Origin: Robiginitomaculum sp.
GTDB lineage: Bacteria; Pseudomonadota; Alphaproteobacteria; Caulobacterales; Maricaulaceae
DNA: 47,580 bases
Direction: 5' to 3'
Assembly: GCA_021647375.1 (NCBI GenBank)
Contig: JAKIUV010000010.1
Coordinates: forward strand, 1-47,580
This document shows positions 42,258-47,580 of the stretch, piece after piece (position 1 is the first letter of the stretch; each line of letters opens with the position of its first letter). The notes beneath the pieces were generated by a model, which was given only the letters and a program-made list of their open reading frames with translations, had not been told where the DNA came from and ran no database searches. A program made the position numbers and the translations under genes.

Positions 42258-43136
42258 ATGAGAACACTGCATAAATATTTATTGCTGGGCGTAAGCGCAA
42301 CATTATTACTGGGCGCGTGCGGCGGTAATAATAAGGTTGATGCTAAAAAAATAGAAACCGCAGTTGAACAGGCGGCTCTAGAAATATCAGCAATGGATGC
42401 GGCAATATCCGGGACATGGCGAGCAGATGAAGCCAAGCGGGACGGGTTTCGCCACCCAAAACAAACTTTGGAGTTTTTCGGTCTGGCACCTGGCCAAGGC
42501 GTTATGGAAATTTCGCCCGGCGGTGGCTGGTACACCAATATAATTGCCCCCTATATCAAGCAGGCTGGCGGTAGCTATAATGCAGCCATATTTGAAGCGG
42601 CAATGGGCGAGCGCCATGTGGCAGCCAATGAGCGTTTTGCCAAAAAATTTGAAGATACTGAAATGTTTGGTGACATAAGCATGGTCGAATTTGGCCCGAC
42701 ATCCGGAGCTTTAGCCGATGGTAATATTGATTTGATCGTGTCATTTCGCAATACCCATAGCTGGATGGGCGGCGGCTATGCTGAAAAGGCATTTGCAGAT
42801 TTCTATACGGCACTTAAGCCCGGCGGCGTGCTGGGAATAGTCTCGCACCGCCTACCAGAATCAGCCGAACAAAACCCAAAAGCACCCACGGGCTATGTGC
42901 AAGTTAGTTATGTTAAAGACCTAGCTAAACAGGCCGGATTTGAATTTGTCGCCGCTAGCGAGGTCAATGCTAATCCAAAAGATACAGCAGACCACCCCTA
43001 TGGAGTGTGGACGTTGCCTCCATCAAGTCGCAAGCCAAAAGAGGGCGAGGAGGTGCCTGAGGGTTTTAACGCCGCCAAATATTTAGCGATTGGCGAATCT
43101 GATCGGTTTACATTGAAATTCCGCAAGCCAAAATAA
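42258..43136 (+). CDS. lipoprotein-type class I methyltransferase
   Basis: The product has about 292 residues. The ATG at 42258 follows GGAG and opens a lipoprotein signal peptide (LLLGVSATLLLGACGG). The body has a Rossmann-type methyltransferase core: motif I as VMEISPGGGWYTNII, IDLIVSFRNTHSW, FYTALKPGGVLGIVSH, and a late YVKDLAKQAGFEFVA helix. It resembles the COG4798 'predicted methyltransferase' family, many members of which carry export signals. A SAM-dependent enzyme outside the cytoplasm is puzzling, because SAM is not known there. It may bind another ligand. Confidence 0.82.
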   Translation: MRTLHKYLLLGVSATLLLGACGGNNKVDAKKIETAVEQAALEISAMDAAISGTWRADEAKRDGFRHPKQTLEFFGLAPGQGVMEISPGGGWYTNIIAPYIKQAGGSYNAAIFEAAMGERHVAANERFAKKFEDTEMFGDISMVEFGPTSGALADGNIDLIVSFRNTHSWMGGGYAEKAFADFYTALKPGGVLGIVSHRLPESAEQNPKAPTGYVQVSYVKDLAKQAGFEFVAASEVNANPKDTADHPYGVWTLPPSSRKPKEGEEVPEGFNAAKYLAIGESDRFTLKFRKPK

Positions 43137-43180
43137 AACAGAACAGGGTATCTCTGTATAATTACACTGGATTTATTGTC

Positions 43181-43201
43181 AGTCCTTTCTATATAAGGAC
43201 T
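43181..43201 (+). promoter_or_regulatory. small hairpin in the SCP2 gene leader
   Basis: agtcctt (43181-43187) and aaggact (43195-43201) pair perfectly around a 7-base loop, 46 bases before the SCP2 start. No T-run follows. It may be a leader structure or the end of the methyltransferase mRNA. Confidence 0.35.
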
Positions 43202-43247
43202 ATACGCAATTAAGTGCATAACAACATTAACATAACCGGAGACAAAT

Positions 43248-43541
43248 ATGACTAACGAAGATATTATCGCAAAAATGAAAGAAGCTGTCGCTAAATCAGG
43301 TGGCCTAGACAAATCCGTAAAATTCGATTTTGGCGATGACGGCGTTATTCACGCCTCTGGCACAGAAGTAACGGGTAATGACGACGACGCAGATTGCACA
43401 ATCAGCGTCACCAAAGATGATTTTATCGCTTTGGCTTCGGGCAATCTTGACCCAATGATGGCCTTTATGTCTGGCAAATTGAAAGTGGCTGGCGATATGT
43501 CTGTTGCTATGGGCTTACAAAAAATCTTCAGCTCTATGTAG
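43248..43541 (+). CDS. SCP2 sterol-carrier-domain protein
   Basis: This is a 97-residue single-domain protein. The SCP2 pattern is clear: VKFDFGDDGVIHASG, DADCTISVTKDDFIALASGN, then LDPMMAFMSGKLKVAGDMSV and a C-terminal helix (MGLQKIFSSM). SCP2 domains bind fatty acyl chains and other lipids in a hydrophobic tunnel. The ATG has CCGGAGAC upstream. The next gene, an alpha/beta hydrolase related to lysophospholipases, starts 28 bases later, so a shared role in lipid handling is plausible. Confidence 0.92.
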   Translation: MTNEDIIAKMKEAVAKSGGLDKSVKFDFGDDGVIHASGTEVTGNDDDADCTISVTKDDFIALASGNLDPMMAFMSGKLKVAGDMSVAMGLQKIFSSM

Positions 43542-43569
43542 TTAACCCAATCGGGTTTACGGGGGTAAA

Positions 43570-44517
43570 ATGGATATAGAGATAACACCGGGTGAAGTCA
43601 TCCGCCTAGAGGGCGTAGACTTACCGCCCGGTGCAAGGTTTCATTATGTCAAGTACGGCGATGTAAAACTACGCGTGATGCTAGCCGAGCCAAAACGCGA
43701 GCATCCGCGCGGTAGCATTATTTTCCAACCGGGTCGCACGGAATTTATCGAAAAATTTTTCGAAACCATAGAAGACCTAACAGATCGCGGCTTTGTCGTG
43801 ATCATTCTGGATCCGCGCGGACAGGGGCTATCATCAAGGTTGCTTGATGATACTTTGAAAGGCTGGGTGCGGTCATTTGATGACTATTGTGACGATCTGG
43901 CTTTTATAACCAAGGTGTTCAAAAACGACTTGCCGCGCCCGCATATTGTTATGGGACACTCCATGGGCGGCACCGTTGCTTTGCAAGCGGTACTCAGTGG
44001 GCGGCTTAATCCAGCGGCCGGCGTGTTCACTGCGCCGATGTTGGAACTTCAGGATATGAGTACGCCGTTCATGTCAGAAATCATCCGGTTTTTATCTTGG
44101 ATTGGTCTGAAGTATAATCATTTGCCGTTCCAAGTCACACGTAACGGCCAACCTCCGGCGTTTCGCACCAACAAACTCACCAATGATCCAAACCGTTATC
44201 AGCTGTGGGCAACATATTTCGAAAATCACAAACGCTTGCGCGTTGGCCCGCCAACATTTGGGTGGATTTCCGAAGCAATGAAAGCCATGAAATTTGTACG
44301 GGACAATGCCGAGCATTTAAAACTACCAGCGCTGATAACGGCCTGTGGGGCCGATGCGATTGTTACGCCGTCGTCAATTGAAGAATTTGCAAAAAAAGCA
44401 GGGGCAAAATTCATCAATTTTCCTGGCTGCATGCACGAAATACTTTTAGAAAAAGACGAATTCCGCGATCAGTTTTGGGCGGCATTTGACGCGTTTTTAG
44501 AAGAAAACGGGCTTTAG
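43570..44517 (+). CDS. alpha/beta hydrolase (lysophospholipase-like)
   Basis: The 315-residue protein shows RGSIIFQPGRTEFIEKFFET, LDPRGQGLSSR, the nucleophile elbow GHSMGGTVALQAV with catalytic Ser, a lid region, the acid in ACGADAIVTPSS, and the catalytic His in GCMHEILLEKDEFRDQFW. This order fits the PldB/monoglyceride-lipase group. It has no signal peptide, so it is cytoplasmic or peripheral. Its stop is one base from the stop of the convergent minus-strand gene. Confidence 0.9.
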   Translation: MDIEITPGEVIRLEGVDLPPGARFHYVKYGDVKLRVMLAEPKREHPRGSIIFQPGRTEFIEKFFETIEDLTDRGFVVIILDPRGQGLSSRLLDDTLKGWVRSFDDYCDDLAFITKVFKNDLPRPHIVMGHSMGGTVALQAVLSGRLNPAAGVFTAPMLELQDMSTPFMSEIIRFLSWIGLKYNHLPFQVTRNGQPPAFRTNKLTNDPNRYQLWATYFENHKRLRVGPPTFGWISEAMKAMKFVRDNAEHLKLPALITACGADAIVTPSSIEEFAKKAGAKFINFPGCMHEILLEKDEFRDQFWAAFDAFLEENGL

Positions 44518-44518
44518 G

Positions 44519-45235
44519 CTAGCCTCGGCGTAATTCGACCAATTCGTAATGGGTTTGCATATATCCGGCGACGCCTGCGCGCAGGAATAGGTATGCGTCG
44601 TCCGCCGTACACCAAAGATTATAGGGAGGGTGTTCTTCGGGCAGATTGCCAGCCGTATCGACCAATTGAAAATGCCTTGCATCAAATGTGCCTGCGACAA
44701 CGGTGATGCGTTCTTTGCCCACATAGCGAATGCCGAATCCGGTTTGGAATATTTCGGGGCCAGTGGCACCCCGGTGGTCGGGCGAACTTAGCATCAGATT
44801 ATCAAAAAACTGTTTGCCGGGGCCTTGGGAGAGATCGTAAAGTTTCATCAATAAGGCGTCCCCAACAATCGGGTGAGCTTGAAACCATTTGACGGGGGCG
44901 GGGACTTTGATGTCTTGGTGGATACGCCCCGCGCTGGCATTGTGGCTTTCGCAAATCACATTATTATCATTAAATTGAAACCAGCCGGAACCCTCATATT
45001 TGTCACCAACAGATATACGCACCGAGCAATCAATCGGGCGCGAGTTTTTATCCATGGCCAAGACCACATCACGCACCACATTGGGCGCATCATCAATCTC
45101 ACAATGGGCGTGCATAACCAGGGTTTTGTCGGCTTGCGTGGTCAAAGAGAACCATTCGCGCCCGCGTTCCTCGTTCATGCGTTCCGGTTTTTTGCTGGTG
45201 TAAAGAATTTTCCCGTGCACGGTTTTGTGGCTCAT
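44519..45235 (-). CDS. conserved protein of unknown function
   Basis: I do not recognise this 238-residue protein. It has no signal peptide or membrane segment and appears mostly beta-stranded: EWFSLTTQADKTLVMHAHCE, RPIDCSVRISVGDKYEGSGW, IRYVGKERITVVAGTFDARH, LVDTAGNLPEEHPPYNLWCT. The repeated strand pattern would suit a lipocalin- or DUF3108-like barrel that binds a small molecule. It is coupled to the isochorismatase-family gene by a stop/start overlap (TAATG), so it probably serves the same pathway. Confidence 0.55.
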   Translation of the reverse strand: MSHKTVHGKILYTSKKPERMNEERGREWFSLTTQADKTLVMHAHCEIDDAPNVVRDVVLAMDKNSRPIDCSVRISVGDKYEGSGWFQFNDNNVICESHNASAGRIHQDIKVPAPVKWFQAHPIVGDALLMKLYDLSQGPGKQFFDNLMLSSPDHRGATGPEIFQTGFGIRYVGKERITVVAGTFDARHFQLVDTAGNLPEEHPPYNLWCTADDAYLFLRAGVAGYMQTHYELVELRRG

Positions 45236-45834
45236 TAGCTTGGTCCTTTTATGTGGCTATATACATCTTTCATCGAAACAACATCCGCGTATTTTGCGTG
45301 TAAATCGAACAAATTGGCTTGGTGGGCTTTGGAGTTGCGGTCGCCGCAGGCTTCCTTCGGAATGAAGACTTTATAGTCGTGCTGCAACCCGTCCAGCACC
45401 GTTGCCCGCACACACCCCGATGTGGTCAGGCCGGTAATGACTAGGCTATCGGCGCGGGCTTTGATGAGGCGAGTTTTGAGATTGGTTTTGAAAAACCCGC
45501 TGGCCCAGTGTTTTTCGATAATTGGTTCGCTTGGGCGGCGGCGTAATGTGGAGTTGATTTTCACCCATTCACTGCCCGGTGTCAGTACGTCCAGCGCAGG
45601 TAAGCGGTCGCGAAACACACGGGCTTGGTAAGGGGCGCGGTAAATGACCGTGGTAAAAAATATCGGTAAATGTGCGGCGCGAAATGCGGTTAGCAAATCT
45701 ATATTGGCGGCGACAACATCCGGATAATCACCACCGAGCGGGCAGGCTGGATCGGTAAAGCCGTTTATCATGTCAACGATTATCAGCGCCGGGCGATTGC
45801 CTATGGTGTGAGATATTCTTGCGAGGTCGCTCAT
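45235..45834 (-). CDS. isochorismatase-family cysteine hydrolase
   Basis: The 199-residue protein has the family's catalytic triad: Asp in ALIIVDMINGF, Lys in IIEKHWASGF and Cys in TGLTTSGCVRATVLDGL, with the cis-peptide-type loop before the Cys. The overall pattern is nearer to N-carbamoylsarcosine amidase / nicotinamidase-type amidohydrolases than to true isochorismatases. The substrate is probably a small amide. It overlaps the VOC gene by four bases (ATGA) and the next gene by one. Confidence 0.85.
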   Translation of the reverse strand: MSDLARISHTIGNRPALIIVDMINGFTDPACPLGGDYPDVVAANIDLLTAFRAAHLPIFFTTVIYRAPYQARVFRDRLPALDVLTPGSEWVKINSTLRRRPSEPIIEKHWASGFFKTNLKTRLIKARADSLVITGLTTSGCVRATVLDGLQHDYKVFIPKEACGDRNSKAHQANLFDLHAKYADVVSMKDVYSHIKGPS

Positions 45835-46694
45835 GCAATATCCTGCACCAGTTCAATCACCTCGCCCGCAATGCCGCGCAAAACCATTGAGCGCTTTGTC
45901 CCTGTCGGACAGTCTTTAACTGCGCCGTTTTTCGGTAAAGTGTGCGCAGCGAATGTTACCATCATAATACCGGAAGCCGGGCGGTTTTCAGACGGTTTCG
46001 CCGCATCTACCTGATCTATTTCTATCAGAGAATTGTCTTTTAATTGCAAGGTCGCAACGGGATGATTGCGGTTTATATCATACCCGTAAGCCTGATTGAT
46101 AACGGTGATTTTGGTGTCGAAATTTAGGCCGGAATTTCCCGATAAATTTTCGTAAAACGCAAGGGTTTTTTTGCGGTCATGGGTACACAAAACAGGTATG
46201 AAAACCTTGTCTACCGCGCATCTGGCCATGGGGAGTTCAAACGGCGGCACTGCGCCTTTTATCTGGGTCAGGTACAGGATTTCCCCCGCCGGGCCGCGCA
46301 CTTGTACGGCGCGAATTTGGTTGCTAATGGATAAGTCGGCCACTGGGCGCAAAATCTCGAAAGGTGAGTTTGTGAGAGAGGTGGCGATTGCGTCGACATC
46401 TTTCACCACGATTTCCAGTGCCATCCAGCCCGTATGCATAAGCGTGTCAACTTCCTCGCAATTCGGGTCTTCAACAATGCGCAAGAACGGCTCGTTCAGC
46501 GCATTGACCAACATAACATAGGCGCATCCAGTGAGGTGGGGATGCCCCCAAAATGCGGCCTGGGCTTCGGAGATTTTTGCGCGGCGTTGTACACAGGCGT
46601 GAAGGAAGTTTTCGTATGCGCTAACACAAGCCGCAAGGTCACGGGTTAACAATGTACCCATTATGATAGGGCCGAGCTTTGGGGTGGAATTCAT
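45831..46694 (-). CDS. two-module VOC (glyoxalase/dioxygenase fold) protein
   Basis: The 287-residue protein consists of two vicinal-oxygen-chelate modules. The first runs from IIMGTLLTRDLAACVSAYEN to RGPAGEILYLTQ, and the second from DKVFIPVLCTHDRKKTLAFY to LRGIAGEVIELVQD. Such proteins include glyoxalases, extradiol dioxygenases and binding proteins; the metal-ligand pattern is not complete enough to choose. Its start codon and purine-rich ribosome-binding site (GGGGAAG) lie in the end of the palindromic repeat at 46695. It heads the coupled trio VOC, isochorismatase-like, unknown. Confidence 0.75.
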   Translation of the reverse strand: MNSTPKLGPIIMGTLLTRDLAACVSAYENFLHACVQRRAKISEAQAAFWGHPHLTGCAYVMLVNALNEPFLRIVEDPNCEEVDTLMHTGWMALEIVVKDVDAIATSLTNSPFEILRPVADLSISNQIRAVQVRGPAGEILYLTQIKGAVPPFELPMARCAVDKVFIPVLCTHDRKKTLAFYENLSGNSGLNFDTKITVINQAYGYDINRNHPVATLQLKDNSLIEIDQVDAAKPSENRPASGIMMVTFAAHTLPKNGAVKDCPTGTKRSMVLRGIAGEVIELVQDIA

Positions 46695-46834
46695 CTTCCC
46701 CTCTCCCCGTTCACGGGGGAGGTGCTGGAGCGAAACGGAGGCGGAGGGGAGAACACCAAATGCAGAAACTGGAGGGTGGCGCTCCCCCGTCCGAGCGCAA
46801 GAGCGCCCACCTCCCCCGTAAACGGGGGAGGTAA
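46692..46834. repeat. REPIN-like pair of palindromic repeats
   Basis: The left unit has ctccccg-ttca-cgggggag (46703-46721) and the right unit acctcccccg-taaa-cgggggaggt (46809-46832). The two units face each other: each continues inward from cgggggaggtg, with a second GC-rich block (46723-46756 and 46778-46808). The outer edge reads catcttcccc on the left, close to the catcctcccc type seen at 8140. The element fills the whole gap between the cupin-like gene and the VOC gene. Confidence 0.75.
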
Positions 46835-46838
46835 ATGT

Positions 46839-47580
46839 TTAATACTCGTCGTCGTCATGGGTGTGATCTGCACCTGAGTGGTCATGGCCGTGGGCTATGC
46901 CGTTCTCGTGGGCGAATTTATGAGCCGCCGCAATAGCGTCCTTGTCGTGCAAATGGTCCATTTCGTGGAACGTACAAGTTTGGTCAGCCAGCATTTTGGT
47001 TTGCGGATGATCAACATATTCCGGGTTTTCGAAATCGTCTGGCGCGGGTGCCGCGCCCACATGTTCGGCTTGACCATGGGGATGGTTGTGACCGCCTTGC
47101 ATATGCACCCATTTGTAAAGTTGCGGGCGTTGGCGGTACAAAAACGCTGCGGCGCGGGATTTGTTTTCATCCGGATTACTCCACGGATTAAAGTGGAAGT
47201 AATTATGCAGCTTGCTGTCGGTGCGCCCGAGCGCAATACAGCCAAGTTTTGAGCGGAAAGAGCCGTGGTTTACGTACGGCGGCCGCCAAAAATACCCTCC
47301 TGTTGGCAGGTCGCCGAACTGCATCCTCCAGCTTTCGCCCCAGATATGATAACTTTCCTCGGCGCAGTCATGATAGCTGATATTATCCTGCATAAACCGG
47401 GGTGTCATACAGTATAGAAATGTCATGGCCTCGGTGATTGGATCATAGCGCAGCAGCTTCAGCATACAGCCGGTAGCAACGGACGGTGATACAATAGAAC
47501 CGCCTGCCCAAGGTCGGTCTTCATAACTGTTAACCGATACAAAACCGTCTTTTAGCGCCAAAGGATGATCCTTGTCGCTT
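46839..47580 (-). CDS. cupin-like protein with histidine-rich tail (partial, 5' end outside the window)
   Basis: The frame stays open to the window edge (...SDKDHPLALKDGFVSV), so the start is missing; at least 246 residues are visible. A beta-rich cupin-like core (ChrR-type layout) is suggested by YHDCAEESYHIWGESWRMQF and GYFWRPPYVNHGSFRSKLGC, which supply Glu and His residues in the expected order. The last 75 residues are rich in histidine: MQGGHNHPHGQAEHVG, TCTFHEMDHLHDKDA and HGHDHSGADHTHDDDEY. That suggests metal binding (Ni, Zn or Fe). Function unknown; the downstream neighbours are the VOC and isochorismatase-family genes. Confidence 0.6.
   Translation of the reverse strand, partial: SDKDHPLALKDGFVSVNSYEDRPWAGGSIVSPSVATGCMLKLLRYDPITEAMTFLYCMTPRFMQDNISYHDCAEESYHIWGESWRMQFGDLPTGGYFWRPPYVNHGSFRSKLGCIALGRTDSKLHNYFHFNPWSNPDENKSRAAAFLYRQRPQLYKWVHMQGGHNHPHGQAEHVGAAPAPDDFENPEYVDHPQTKMLADQTCTFHEMDHLHDKDAIAAAHKFAHENGIAHGHDHSGADHTHDDDEY

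Noticed and set aside
1..47580. Mobile-element, toxin-antitoxin or restriction system genes
   Set aside because: No transposase, integrase, RAYT, toxin-antitoxin pair or restriction-modification motif was seen on either strand.

Overview
The window looks like chromosomal DNA of a marine alphaproteobacterium, most likely a Hyphomonadaceae/Maricaulales-type organism (Hellea/Robiginitomaculum-like). This assignment is an inference from gene content: COQ9, a deo operon carrying a two-domain ALDH, several TonB-dependent receptors, a probable ROSE-controlled Hsp20 and intermediate GC. No marker gene is present to prove it. I saw no rRNA, tRNA, CRISPR array, prophage, transposase or complete insertion sequence.

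Layout. 1-3.5 kb: a large periplasmic VIT/DUF2135 protein coupled to a YciI-like protein. 3.5-5.6 kb: trmD-rplS with a terminator, a decayed FadB-like 3' fragment and a small secreted protein. 5.6-12.9 kb (minus): a nucleoside-salvage operon, cdd-punA-deoC-ALDH16-deoA-deoB, which takes (deoxy)nucleosides to glyceraldehyde-3-phosphate plus acetaldehyde and supplies a candidate enzyme to oxidise the acetaldehyde. 13-14.8 kb: recQ. 14.9-21.2 kb: a roughly 2090-residue protein with exactly 7 + 7 FG-GAP repeats around cadherin/Ig-like modules and no signal peptide. 21.2-22.1 kb: a bestrophin-like membrane protein. 22.1-27.1 kb: a cobalamin-riboswitch-controlled uptake operon (btuB, btuF-like, btuC-like, btuD-like). 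27.1-29.2 kb (minus): a YceI lipoprotein and two paralogous coiled-coil GGDEF proteins. 29.5-32.5 kb: a SnoaL-like lipoprotein, purE-purK and an unknown membrane protein. 32.5-38 kb (minus): a compact run of SH3-like exported protein, ATP-grasp-like protein, metallo-beta-lactamase-fold hydrolase, NatA/NatB-type ABC exporter and COQ9. 38.3-41.2 kb: a GTG-started TonB receptor with strongly biased codons and a strong terminator. 41.5-42.1 kb (minus): hsp20 with a ROSE-type RNA thermometer and a sigma-32-like promoter. 42.2-44.5 kb: a lipoprotein methyltransferase, an SCP2-domain protein and an alpha/beta hydrolase. 44.5-47.6 kb (minus): an uncharacterised cluster of cupin-like, VOC, isochorismatase-family and unknown proteins; its first gene runs off the window.

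The signals most worth a second look are non-coding or architectural. REPIN-like paired palindromes occur at three places; in two of them the element end supplies the Shine-Dalgarno sequence and start codon of the next gene, and in the third it sits in frame inside the BtuF-like gene. A 40-bp near-perfect palindrome precedes the B12 riboswitch. The ROSE hairpin pairs the hsp20 ribosome-binding site. The giant protein has two predicted seven-bladed propellers. A TonB-receptor-like DEVVVTGSRI motif lies inside a periplasmic VIT protein. I did not find a clearly new defence or biosynthetic system; the 36.5-38 kb and 44.5-47.6 kb clusters are the best places to look for new biochemistry.
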